This document shows, one piece after another, positions 47,712-59,699 of a stretch of DNA of 64,000 nucleotides (positions are counted from its first letter, which is position 1; every line of letters starts with the position of its first letter). The translations under genes and the position numbers were made by a program. The notes beneath the pieces are model-generated. The model saw only the letters and a list, made by a program, of their open reading frames with translations, was not told the origin of the DNA and made no database searches. The DNA comes from Conus ventricosus (taxonomy: Eukaryota; Mollusca; Gastropoda; Neogastropoda; Conidae), in assembly GCA_018398815.1 (NCBI GenBank), contig CM031595.1, forward strand, positions 46,601,167-46,665,166, written 5' to 3'.

Positions 47712-48246
47712 CAATGTGGACAGAGTGAAAGTTATTGACAATTTTTCTTTCGTTCTTTATTGAACTTATCATGGCGCCTGACCAGAAAATGTGCAAGGAC
47801 AACCCACAATGTAATTCTGCATTGGAGCTTTCTGTTCAGTTGTGGAAGTGATGTTGGTGCAGACAATTTGCCGTCTGTATGTGAAACATTTTGTTTTGGT
47901 GTGTGCAGGGTGGAGTGTGGTAAAACTGACAGGGTGTATTTACAGAGTCTACACTGAAGTTGCAAATGTATTCGTAAAAAGTGATTATTGTACATGATAG
48001 TTGTGTATTTATTGCTGTAGACATTTATGGTCTTTAATGGAATGCATTTGTGGAACTTGAACTAACATTCTTTCATTGTGATAGCACAGGTGGCACAGTC
48101 ACCCAAAGGAGGATAGTGAGGTGGCTGAAAAACACATAGCAATACAAGTAGCTCCAACACTATCTGACTCTTATTGTGCGCTGCCGTCACAGCATGAATT
48201 GTCAGTGAACAACCAGTTTTACTGTTAAACCTTTGCAAGCCATTGC
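47712..48246. other. PDXDC1 3' UTR and downstream sequence
   Basis: Sequence after the stop codon. No AATAAA was found, so the transcript end is undefined. No coding similarity. Confidence 0.5.
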
Positions 48247-49560
48247 TCAAGTGGTTTTGCCAGAGTGGAATGAGCAATTTGTTTCACTATTTAGTCCATG
48301 AAAACGCAAAGGCAGATTAACCGTTCTCTCTTCAGACTCCTCTCGGCATCCTTCCATCTTCGGGAGATGATCGTGTAGCGTCCGTACCTTGGTTTGTCTG
48401 CACTTCCGTGAGGGGCTGTACAGTCCGACTTGCATTTGCTGTACATGAACTGGGAAGGCTTTAGTTGAAGCAGACTGTGCTGGGCATGTTCTTGTGGAAT
48501 GAGGTGACAACTGCAAACGCGTGTGGGTGGCAGCCAATCTCCTGCAGTAGCCTGAAAAGTCCGCTCCAGCTGACCAGCAGGGCAAACGCATTTGTCAGAT
48601 CCATGAAGGTGATGTAAAGGGGCAACTGCTGCTCATGACACGTCTCCTGCAGCTGGTGTAGTGAGAAGATCATGTTGACTGGCTGGCTCTGAAGCCACTG
48701 GGACTCTTGGTAGACACGGAAGGCTGGTGGCGCGTCGGGGCGACTCGGGTGAACACTTTCCCAACGATGCTGAGGAGGGATATGTCCCAGTAGTAGTTGC
48801 AATCTGTGGTCTCCTTTGTTCTTGTACAAGGTTTCCCACTTTTCAGGACTTCTGGTGGGATGCCATCACTCCCAGGGCCTTCCCACAAGTTAGGTGGCCT
48901 GTGGCTTTTCTGAGCTCTTCAGTTGTGGGCGGTGTGTCTAGCTCCTCCATGACAGGCAGGTCTGAGATGGTGTCGAGGGTGGAGTCTGTGATGACGTTCT
49001 GGATAACATATAACTCGAGGTACTGCTCAACCCATCACTGCAGCTGTGTTCCCTGGCTTGTGATGACTTCAGCTGTCTGGGACTTGAGGGGGGCGGACTT
49101 GGCAGTCACTGGGCCTGTCACCTTTTCCATGCCCTCGTATGTCTTGCATCCTCCGTCTTGGCAGCTGTCTGTACACTGCAGCAAAGGTTCAGCCAGTTGG
49201 TGTTGGCACAGTGGAGGGAAACTGCTGTGCACTTTTCTTGTAGTAGACTGGGGCTAGGAGCAGTCTTGTGAGCCAGGAGGCTCCATATCCTCCCAGTGGG
49301 CTTCATGCCAGTCAGCATTTTTGTGTTCCTCCTCCTTCCTGTAGGCAGTGATGTACACGGCATCTAGGAGGCAGGACCACTTGGAGTCGATGGTGTCATC
49401 AGGCGTCTTCTCAGTGAGGGTTTCTTCCAGTTTACTGTTGTACCGAGGTCTCTGAATTGTTAGCAAAGCAGGTGGTGGTGCATGGGCAACTTCTTTGCTG
49501 TTAAAACCACCTTGCTGGCTATGAGGGAGTGATCTGTTGCGCATGCAATCCATGCTGTGT
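48247..49560 (-). pseudogene. RTE-like non-LTR retrotransposon fragment
   Basis: On the minus strand, in fragments of all three frames: GPGSDGIPPEVLKSGK, then ISLLSIVGKVFTRV, MIFSLHQLQETCHEQQLPLY, ITFMDLTNAFALLVSWSGLF and HKNMPSTVCFN. These are reverse transcriptase motifs 0-2 of RTE-type elements. Upstream (49553-49250) is linker-like sequence (SKLEETLTEKTPDDTIDSKW). The catalytic YADD-containing half is missing and frames shift often. It lies just downstream of PDXDC1 in opposite orientation. Confidence 0.82.
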
Positions 49561-50090
49561 CTGGTATAAAAGATACTGTGTATAATAGAACCATATTTGT
49601 GAATACAAATTTTCCTTTTTTTGTAAGATAAGTGTCCAGTGTATAATCTAGGTCATGCAGTGTATAATCTGTCTCCAAGGCTTGCCAGCGCATACACAAA
49701 ACAAAGTGGTGTAGCAAATCGCAACTATATCAGCTGTTGCATGCATTTTTCAAACTAAACAGGAGTAAGCTGGAGCCAGAAAACCTCACAAAAATGTGTA
49801 TACCTTGGATGAAACTACGCCAGACCTCCCCATCTAGCAATGCCAGCCACTATACCTCCCCCCATGAATTTCACGATGGGTGGGTGGCTGTGCCACCTAT
49901 TTATTTCATGGTATGAAAAGGATCTATTATATTTACATGTTATTCCATTCATTTCTCTGGCTTAATTTATGATTTTAGCGACGTACTGGGAGCAGATGGA
50001 TTGTAGGCGTCTTGTCTGGGGCTCTGTGTAAAAATTGTGTACTCCACATTCTGTGATTGTCAGGTTTTTTCCTTCCTTATGAGACTGCCT

Positions 50091-53000
50091 CTAAGTTGTA
50101 CTTTTTTTTTTCTCCCTCTGCTCTTGAAACAAAATCAATAGTAGTCTTTTAGGCATTGTGTAATTCTGTAGACAAATGGAATACAGCAGTTTTTCCAGTA
50201 TGTGGTTGAATCGATCTTTCAAACATTTGGTAGTGTCTTTGGATGAACATGATTCTGCATGATTTCTCTGAATGTGCTTCAAATCGTGCAAGTCGAGGAA
50301 AAGGCAGTAAAGCTCCTGGTCTGTTGATTTTGTTGTACATGATTCCTCCACGCTCAGATGCATTTTTAATAGCAGTCTTTTATATCTCGCTTGAACAAAG
50401 CGTTGGGGATTTGGGTTTTTGACAAGTTGAATCTCGAAGCAATATCCATTTAAAGAAATTAGGTACAAGCCAGCCTTCAAATTAAATTCATTGTGCCGGA
50501 GGACAGGATATTCATGGAAATGGTGAAAAATTCTGCCTGGCTGGGGCCAGTACAGCTTTGTTAGTTTTCACCACCAAACTCTGCCATCCATGGAATGTTG
50601 CCGCATAAGCTTTGTGGAAATTTGCAGCTGACATCAAGGCCATTCTTAATTGAACACACTTGGTTTGCAAATCTAGAACCATAGTCTCTCGGACTGCGAT
50701 CACAATCTGGTAAGAAGTGACAAAGACCTTGGGACTGATTTTTTAAAAGTGAACAATGTTTCTAAAGGGGAATCCAATTTGCACCGATACTGCTCACTGG
50801 TGCTCTAGATATAATAACTAATTAAGCTTACTGAATTTGGAACCATTTTAATAGATGCTGTGAAACGATTATATTTTTCTTTGTATAAAGATATCCAGAG
50901 CACTGTATATTTTGACCATTCAGTATGAAAATGCTTACCAGAAAATCGAGAATGGAAATTTGTCGCCAACCACCGACAGTTGTCCATCTCAGGAGTTGAT
51001 TTGCATTATAGGAGAGCTTGCATATGGTTTTTCTTCGAACAAAACCAAAGAATTCCCAGAACATGTTAAACAATTCTTTTCCCCTCAGCAAGGATCGATC
51101 TTGGGTTGCAAACTAAGTCGGGCAGTGAAGAACAGACGAGATTACCAAAATTAAGTTCAATTACAGAAAAACTTTGTATGTAATTAGAACAGACTTGGGC
51201 ACTTGATGCAATCTCCCTTGAACTATGTTAAGGAGAAATGATGCTGCAGATCCACAATGCCCTCTGGTGGCCAGTGTGGAGTATGTTTTTGTTCTTAATG
51301 TCAACAGGCATTCCAAATCAAGCATTAATTATCCAGTGGCGTTTCAGAAGCACTGAACAGGAGGCTAGAGTATACCCCTCAAAGTTTGCTATGGAAACAA
51401 ATATTTTTCCTAAAAAGAATAAACTTTGGCACTGTCAGAAAGGCGATGGGTTTAACAGGCAAGCTCATGTACAGCATATTTCAGCTAAAACGGTAAGTGC
51501 ACCTAAGGCCTTTCTCTCTGCCTTTAATGGGTTTATCCAAATGTATTTATACTCATTTTTGTGAAGATATCCTTGGTGAATTTTGAGGGGTATATTATGG
51601 AGGACGGTGTTTCTGCATAGTGCTGTGACAAGGCACTCCTTACCCAGTCACTTTGTGGGAAGTAACTGAACAAAGGAAATAAAATCTTTTTTAAAGGAGA
51701 GAAGTGTTATTTTGGGTGCTGTATAGCATTATTCCACACACCTAGTTATCTTATGGCATGTCCTTTGCGACAGTAAGCATCTCTGAACACACATTCTGGC
51801 AATCTGCTCATAGCCAGCAAGTGTAGCTAGCACACGCTGGATTTCACATACTGTCATACCCAGTGCACAAACAAAATGATACATACATTCATAAATAACA
51901 AATGGACATAAACCCAACTGCACAAGATAAACCCCAGCTTGGCAGCTAATCCTGCGACTCGCTGCCTCAATCATCTGTGATGGAGCAAGCTTGTCAAGAC
52001 ATGGCAAGCAGTTCAAAACCACCAGCGAGACCTTGCAACCTATATTTCACTGAAAGGGCATCAGGGAAATAAGGTCGAGAGAAATTACCACCTTCTACGA
52101 CAAGTCTTTGGCTGTTTTTCATCTCAAGCTTGGAAAATGAGACGAGCAACAGGAGCCCATTCCTTCGAGATGAGACTCGGTACGTTTGGGTGTGCATCCC
52201 ACATTTGACTGCCTGTCCATTCTTCAGGACACAGTGGATAATGGCTATCCCAGCAGCAGTCCCATAAGTCTGACAATGGACTGGACTCCTTTCTGACAAT
52301 GCTGCACTGTACGACAGGAGGTAATGAAGAGTGACCTCCCATGCAGATGGTCATAGTATAATGGCGGTGGTCATAACGTTTACGATCACAATGAAAGTGA
52401 TGTTTACGAGCAGAAAATGTTCCTGCAGAATGGAATGTGCACACACAAAAATGAGGGCATTTAATGTCAAACTTTTTCCTTGCAGCATTGTCTGCTCTGA
52501 ACACAGCCTTTAAGTACCTTGTAAACAAGCCTTTCAAAGTTGATCTGTCCACAGCATATGACCCTTTTTTTTTATCTGCCGCCTGCAAAGTTATCTACCT
52601 CAGGTAGAATCACTTGCCCATCAGTCTGCAATAATCTTAAATTCTATACAGTAACGAGTGACAAAGAAATGAGAAAACACTGCGTGCACGGTCCTTATAC
52701 ATTCTATGTGAAATACACTTGCTCTTGCACACATGCACTCACTTGCAATAACAGATCTTCTAACCTAGTCTTGCACAGATTCTCTAGCATGCACAAGCGT
52801 GTTACCCTGAGAGTCAGTTGCTCTGTTGTCTGTTAGTACGTGTCGTTTTCAGTGAATCAGAAAGCTGAAAACGGCAGATAAGGGGGGCAACTTTCATCCC
52901 TTCAGTATGCTGCACTCGTGCTTTTTAAAAGACATTTTTTCAGCCCATTGTCATTTGGTACTTTGTCACAAAGAGACTAAAAGCAGACAACGTGTACTCC

Positions 53001-53500
53001 GATCTGACTGTCCAATGCTTTACCACTTGATGCAATATGATTTTGATGTGGATGTCACAAAAGGTCACTTGATATGGTAGTTTTGCAAAGCGGAAATGTG
53101 CATGTCTATCGGCAAAATAACGCTGAACTTTTACTTCTCTGCAGCAATGATACTGCCCTTTTCCAGCAGGCAGGACACACCATTCACTTCTTTCCTGACA
53201 AAAGAGATCACTTGCCCCGGGGAAATAAGGCAAACGTTACTGTCCTCCTGTGGTCCAATTGTTTTCCTTGCAAACAGACCATGGCACAATACTTCGCGTA
53301 ACTGTTTTTGCCCATGCTGGGTAAAAAGTATTTCAGGGCCTGGAATCATCATCAAGTCTTGAGACACGTAGTGAATTTCTAATCCATTTTACAGCAAATT
53401 TCCAATCCATACTAAATGTATCACAGAAACGATTTCCCATCCACTTTATCTAGTACTTCTAACATGGAAACATTTATGTCCGAGATGCTAATAACATGAA
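50091..53500 (-). pseudogene. Long unidentified coding-like region, broken
   Basis: Several minus-strand frames follow each other: around 53500-53367 (FPIHVISISDINVSMLEVLD), 53367-53080 (FTQHGQKQLREVLCHGLFAR), 52588-52124 (FDIKCPHFCVCTFHSAGTFS), 52299-51994 (RLVVEGGNFSRPYFPDALSV), 51091-50828, 50703-50512 and 50480-50091 (KSTDQELYCLFLDLHDLKHI). Some join naturally across single frame changes, suggesting one decayed protein-coding element of 3 kb or more. I do not recognise the family. It could be an old transposon or a chance run of open frames. Confidence 0.35.
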
Positions 53501-53555
53501 TTGGAAATTTCTCACACGACTTTAGGCTCGGCAACAGTTTATGTAAAAGACGGTT

Positions 53556-55140
53556 ATGATGTGTTCACATAAGCAGGGTGTTCGTACAACAGAGTACAAT
53601 GGGATGAAAGGAAGCGTGTGTGGATGCAGGCTGGCATCTACTGTGCAGGTAGGCCCCGAATCTGAAACATTTTCTAGAATCTTCATTACACTTTCCAAAT
53701 GGAAAGTGGGTTCCTTCTGTCAAGGCAGGCAGCAATATGGAGCAGTTCAGCCACTGGGTGACCTACAGAGAGGCCAACACTATCATCCACAACCAAGATC
53801 AAAACCAGTGGAGGAGAAGGCTGGGTGCAGACAGTGGTGCTGATCCAATCCATCGGTTTCAGAGATATCAGCAAACAATCCTCTTCAGACTGAGAGGTGG
53901 CCACTGCTGACTGCTGAACCATCTAAGCCGAATGAAGATTGCCTGCACAAATGAATGTCCGTGTGACGCTTGATCTCAGACCCCAGAACACATTTCCAAC
54001 ACTGTCCAGCCCATTATGTTTCTACAGTGTCAAATCTGACCAGAGGGTGGCAGAACTGCAGACACAGCTTTAGGGCAACTGTAAAGACCTTGAGAAAACT
54101 TTCATCAAGGCGACAGGATTGAAGATCTGATGCAACCCAAAAAATCAGCTGCAGAAGAAGAGTTCCTTCAATGACCCAGTGCAGATGGGATGTATCTCTG
54201 AGATGTCGTCTCTAATCACAATGAACTTTCAGTAGCAGGTGAAAAGAATCGACAACACATCCAATAACATTAATAAATAAATACTAAAACGAAGAAAAAG
54301 AAAATAAAATGAATAATAAATAATAGGCCCTTCATGTTTTGCTCCCACCCACAGCAATGCCCGCAGCGAGTTCATGGAAGTTAACAAGTTCAGTGGGACC
54401 GTTTTTGAAGAAAACGTGGTAAATGGACTTGGTGGATGGAGTGGGGAGGGGTAAGAGTAGGGAGAGGGTGTCGACATTCACGCATTCTAGCTCCATGACT
54501 AAGCAAGTAAGAGTAGGTCACAGCTTCCAACCTTCTCGAATTTTTCTGGAATTTCCCCGATTTGGAAATCATTTCCCCAAAACCGAATTTTCTGCCAATG
54601 TCTAGAGTTTTAAAATTTTGTTTTCAACAGGTGGGTTTGGGAGGTCATTTTTAAATAAGTGTAAGGTGACCTCCCTCCGCCTTTCTACTCCCCCCCCCCC
54701 CCTTTCTCTCTCCCTTTATTTCACAAACGGCAATCAAGGTTATTAATCTACGTCAACTTTCCGTCTCTCCCCCTCATCCCTCTCAAACCGCTCGCTCACA
54801 CACACACACCACACACACACCACACACACAAACGCATCCTTCACTCTTCCTGCAGTCTGTCAAGAGCTCCCTTTAAAATCGGCCAACTTTGGTAACAATG
54901 ACATGGAGAATGTTGCCACGCAGGTAGCCCCTCTCGCCTCTACCTTCCTTTGCTAGTCTCATGCGCAGGTGATCCGGTTCCCCCTCCTTCCTCCCTTCCA
55001 CCTACCCCCCTCCCCACCCGAACTCTGCCGTCGCGCGATCTACCCATGTACTTGTGTCTCACACATGCAGGCCATGTAGCTTTATTAATCAGCATGAAGG
55101 CTAAACAAAATCAATGCCAGCCGCTAACATACAGTGTTCT
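53556..55140. other. Intergenic region; nothing recognised
   Basis: C-rich runs at 54690-54700 and 54970-55020 and short CA tracts at 54800-54830. No coding similarity. Confidence 0.5.
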
Positions 55141-55169
55141 CAAATCTTCTACCCAAAACCTTTACACTG

Positions 55170-55400
55170 TAGGTGGTGGGGAATGATTAATCCCCCTTCC
55201 TCCCCTCTTTGTCTGTAGTGACACAAATCAAAACGGAAACTGGATACGTAGTTTAGCTCACAAAAAGGTGAACGGCAGTCTGCTCCCTTCACTGCTCTCC
55301 ACAGATGGCTGTAAGGGAGAAAGGCAGGGCTCGAACCCACGCACTTCTCACACGTTGGATTAACAGGCGAACGTCTTAACCATTCTGCCACCTTTCTTCC
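55170..55400 (-). mobile_element. tRNA-derived SINE-like repeat
   Basis: The minus strand has a tRNA-like head: GTGGCAGAATGGTTAAGACG (A box, about 55391-55372) and GTGGGTTCGAGCCC (B box, about 55341-55328). A body with CTGCCGTTCACCTTTTTGTG follows. The frame through it (KVAEWLRRSPVNP) is not a protein gene. Confidence 0.7.
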
Positions 55401-55739
55401 TACAGATCTCGCAGACATACTGTCGGAAAAGTCTACATTTATAAGGCACTCGGTTCAGATTGTTCTATAGATGATGACAGTGTTCCCATCGATCGCCACC
55501 GTTGTAGCTGCGCCCTCTGTAATTGCCTGTCAGCTGGCATTCAACATGTCCAGAGGGATACCAATTCATTGTTCTTCCTGTCTGACAGCAAGGACCACTT
55601 TCTTTTCTCTGCCGTTACTGAAAGAACTGTTCTCTTTCACCGACTTCCACTTGTCTTTACATGTTTGGAATTTTCCATACATGTACTGTGTCTGTTCAGT
55701 GGAGCACAAAACTTTGACAAGGTTATCTGAGATGCTTCA

Positions 55740-56100
55740 ACTACAATGCTTGTGCGAGACATTCAGGATTTTCTCTCTTTTTACACAAAGAAAGTATTCT
55801 GTCTAATGCTTTTGGGAAAGTTGCCCCCAAATGGCATAGTCTCCAAAGAGTGGTGAAACTGGCCTTGTTCAGAGCTCTGCTTGGAACTTCCAGAATGTCA
55901 GCAACCGCCGCTGTTCTTGTAGCATTAGTTTGCAATGGTGCTTTTCTTTCCTGGTCAAACTCTTGATACCACCGTCTTCCTTATACGATTTCCAGATACT
56001 GCCCTTCTTTATTTCAATGTTTTCTGCACCGGGCAGTCCGAGAGCTCTGAACGCTTGAATTTTAATTTCGCACTCATCGTAGATTTCTTGTCCGAGCAAA
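55740..56100 (-). other. Coding-like minus-strand segments, unidentified
   Basis: Two short frames (LGLPGAENIEIKKGSIWKSY and VADILEVPSRALNKASFTTL) lie close together. No family recognised; may be transposon debris. Confidence 0.2.
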
Positions 56101-56231
56101 TCCTGTAGAATTGTCTCGTCTAATTTGTGGTTTTATCTGTGTCTGGCGAACCAAGTAACTACGGGAAACAATAATTCTTCCTACACTTTTCTTACTCTCG
56201 CTGTCACAGGCGGATTTATGTACACACACAC

Positions 56232-56233
56232 AC

Positions 56234-56277
<44 letters not shown>

Positions 56278-56300
56278 CCTTGGGAGAGAGAGAGAGACCT
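56232..56300. repeat. (AT)n-(AG)n microsatellite
   Basis: AT run followed by AG run with a duplicated GACCTTGGG segment. Confidence 0.93.
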
Positions 56301-56984
56301 TGGGCTTTTGAGCTTGGTGAATCAGAACGTGGGGTGTTGACATCTCAGGAGTTTTTCCTTGCACACCCATCCTCCTTTCTTTCCAACTTCTAATTTTTTT
56401 TCTTCCCCAAAACAATACTGATTCTTTTTACCCCAATACTTGTCTTTTACATTTCCTTTAGCGTTTGCCACTTTGCTTTTTGAGAACACGCTGAAAATTG
56501 GATTCAGGTGCCCATGGAGGTTTGCTTGTTTTTCAAACATTTTCTTCTGTTCAAACATTTTCTTCTGCCAACTATTAACTTTTCCCCCATTTCTTTCGAC
56601 TGCTGTATGCTCTAGGCTTGCCATATATTTCACCGAGGCTTTTTATTTCAGCCTCCAAGCTTTCCTGTTTGTTCCTCTGGGTGTTCGTTCTCTTTCAACG
56701 CATACCGCTGTCTGGTCTCGGACCGGCGTCCCTCCTCGCCCTTTATCTCATTTACTTCTCTGCGGCGGATCGCTCCGGAGTTTGACTGCTGCAAGAGCAC
56801 GGCATATTGGAATCCTTTTGTCTGGATACAGTTACGTCTATGTGGATACAGATTGTGGGGGGAGGGGGGAGGGGGTGCGAGCAAGCGAGAGACAGACGAC
56901 GGCGGACGGACGGACAAAGAGGGTGTGAGAGTGGGAGAGAAGGCGAACAAAAAATCACAGAACTAAACATGTGTAAATGCAGGG

Positions 56985-57192
56985 TAGTGCGTGTGCGCGC
57001 GCGCGTGCGCGCGTGTGTGTGTGTGCGTCTGCGCGCGCGCGCGCGCGTGTGTGTATGTGCACACGCGCGCTTGCGCGTTCAGCTGCGTGCGTATTTGTGT
57101 GCCGAGTTGCTTGTGTGATTAAGATATGCGGCTAAAACAATTTCATTCAAGAACACACACACCACACACACACACACACACGCACGCACGCA

Positions 57193-57224
<32 letters not shown>

Positions 57225-57225
57225 T
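56985..57225. repeat. (CG/TG)n and (CA)n microsatellites
   Basis: Alternating GCGC/GTGT at 56990-57065 (potential Z-DNA) and CA tracts at 57152-57223 in opposite sense. Confidence 0.93.
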
Positions 57226-57699
57226 GCTAGAATCTTCACTAGAGTTCTCCACGCATTTCTGTCTTTCCTGCTACCAAAATGTCACTCTTTGTTACTGCAC
57301 CTTTCCTGACTGGAATGAATGTCACAGGAATGACTAAGCTGCTAATGAACAATAACTTCTCTTGATATAAAAAATAAATCAAATAATCAAACAATCATAT
57401 CTGTCCAAAAACGCGTTCTTTTTTCTTCGTGAAAGATCCCGTTCCAGTCAAAACCACCACCGCCACTCCAGAGCTACGAAGGAAGAAGCAAGGACGAGGC
57501 GGGAGACGGGAAGAGAACGTACGGGGGATGCATGAAAGAAGGACACACAACGCGTCACGATGACGCCAAGCACTGTGTGTACCGTACCTTGCGTCCTGCA
57601 AAATGACAGGTCCACAGCCGGTCGCAGAGTTGACAATTCTGAAGAAGGAACGGAGTCAAGTACACACGGTGAGGAATGAGTATGTACAACAACGCCTGC

Positions 57700-57904
57700 C
57701 CCCCCCCCCCCCCCCCCCAGTCATCGCATTCACAAACGAGCAGCCAAAAGTCTGCTGACCGGATGGAACGGGGCATTGTCGGTCAGACGGTTCCTATGGT
57801 AATCACCGTGTCCACAGAACTGGAGATGGGTTTGTCATTAGTCAACAGAAGATTATGACCATCACGGCGACAGAGGTAAAGGGGCCAAATAACCGCTCGC
57901 TCGC

Positions 57905-57958
<54 letters not shown>

Positions 57959-58124
57959 TGAGCAGTATTTGATTGAAGGGGGGGGGGGGGGGGGAGCAGT
58001 TGAAGGGTGGGGAATGGTGCGATGGCGGAGGGGTTACTTACGAATGCACTCGTGCAGTGTGTGAATGAGTGGTTGCGTCCTTTTTCATCTTCGTGTTTAT
58101 GTGTGTGTGCGTGTGTGTGTGTGG

Positions 58125-58155
<31 letters not shown>

Positions 58156-58270
58156 TCTGTGTGTGTGACCCGTGCGTGCGTGCGAGAGGGAGAGACAGAG
58201 AGAGAGAGAGTGTGTGTGCATATGTGTGTGTGTGTGTGTGAAGGGGAGAGAGAGTGTGTGTGTGTATGTT
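57700..58270. repeat. Cluster of simple repeats
   Basis: Poly(C) at 57700-57718, (TC)n at 57907-57955, poly(G) at 57979-57993, (TG)n at 58098-58164 and (AG)n at 58188-58210. Confidence 0.93.
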
Positions 58271-58469
58271 TACCTCACACAGAAAAGCGTGTACGTGTGT
58301 TCATTCTGGAACAAAATCACGTGTACGTCAGCGCCATAGCCCGTGCCTTCACTTCCAGCACTTTGTCGCGATATTGAAACAACCACTCGAAATCTATTGT
58401 CTCACAAACTTTGCAGTTTACACCAACTCCACATATGCCCTGCCACTGCACACCCCTACCCCACCCCTC

Positions 58470-58745
58470 ACCTCTCTCTCCGTCTCTCTCTCTCTCTCTC
58501 AAACACACACACACACACACACACCACACACACACCACACACCACCTGACGCCATCGCACTTTCAAATTCGCAAGAAGGCTTACGGCGGGCTTCCCAAAT
58601 CCCATGAACTTGCCTGCGATTTGCACTTGAAAAGACTGCGATTCCCCTATGAGGTTAAGAATGGGAAAGGGACGAATGTGGAGAGGAAGTGGGGAAGGAC
58701 GGTACCTGGAGGAGAGAGGGAAGGAGGGGGGGGGGGGGAGCAAGG
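58470..58745. repeat. (TC)n, (CA)n and G-rich tracts
   Basis: (TC)n at 58483-58500, (CA)n at 58502-58545 and a G run at 58727-58738. Surrounding frames are artefacts of these repeats. Confidence 0.9.
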
Positions 58746-59648
58746 AGGGCATTCTAAACGGAAGTGTCAGAGCGTTGCCCACGCGTGACGTCACTGGCAC
58801 ATGTACCATTTCGCAGTCTTGGGTTATGCTCGGGAATGCATGCCGTGACTTCCAGAGACGAAGCCCCGAGCGTCGGCTTCTGTTTCCAACTGGCGATCTA
58901 TCAGCGCACAGAAGTTATCCGAACGAGGCTATGTATTAGAGTAATGTCCCTTTTATTTTGTACTGCCTGCATCTTAGTCAGTACAGCACGGTAACTAAAT
59001 CTGCCAACACTCCACATGTCACCATAGTTCGGACCCGCTGGATTTTCACTGTTGCCTCTGTGTACGGCGTACGTATATTACTGATTGAAACAAACGCTTC
59101 CAGCATACATCACATGAACCCGTTACCTTCATTATTCCATGATTCAGCGACTTATTTGGAAAGAAAATCGTCAACAAGTATAAGAACAAAGAGCAACAGC
59201 CTTCAGAAACATTGAACCGCACGATTACATCTGCCTTTACGACCGTCCGAGTTTTAATATAAAGCTGAGAGTCAAAACGAGACTGATACATTCCTGCTTA
59301 CGACTGTTACGAAACGTCGGAAATACTCTCTCAACCGAGTTCTGCTTTGTCGGTTATAATCACCGGAACGTTCGGTCTGACAAACAGACCGTTCGCATCA
59401 GCACACGCACCGTGTCACTGTCGTCGTATCCGGGACTCGCATGGCCGTCATTTGGCGCAAGAAGTGGCAATGACGAGTCTCCCCATCTCCCACTCTCCTC
59501 CCTACACCGACACATCCTACCGCTGCCCACCTAATGCCAGGGTAGACAGAACGGATAATAATAATGATTATTTATAATAATTTAAATTCAAAAGTTATTT
59601 TTATTATTATAAGGAGACTGGAAGCGTCCACTGTAATTCTCTCTGCCC

Positions 59649-59695
59649 CTCCCCCCCCCCCCCCCCCCCCCCCCCCCCACCACACACACACACAC
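59649..59695. repeat. Poly(C) plus (CA)n run
   Basis: About 30 C followed by CACACA, in sequence otherwise without recognisable genes. Confidence 0.93.
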
Positions 59696-59699
59696 ACTC

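Noticed and set aside
55325..55395. A functional tRNA-Leu/Ser-like gene
   Set aside because: Only the internal promoter boxes are convincing, and repeat-like body sequence follows.
56233..56633. A 103-residue Lys-rich frame as a gene
   Set aside because: Contains a short tandem duplication (MFEQKKMFE), no recognisable domain, and runs into an (AT)n/(AG)n microsatellite.
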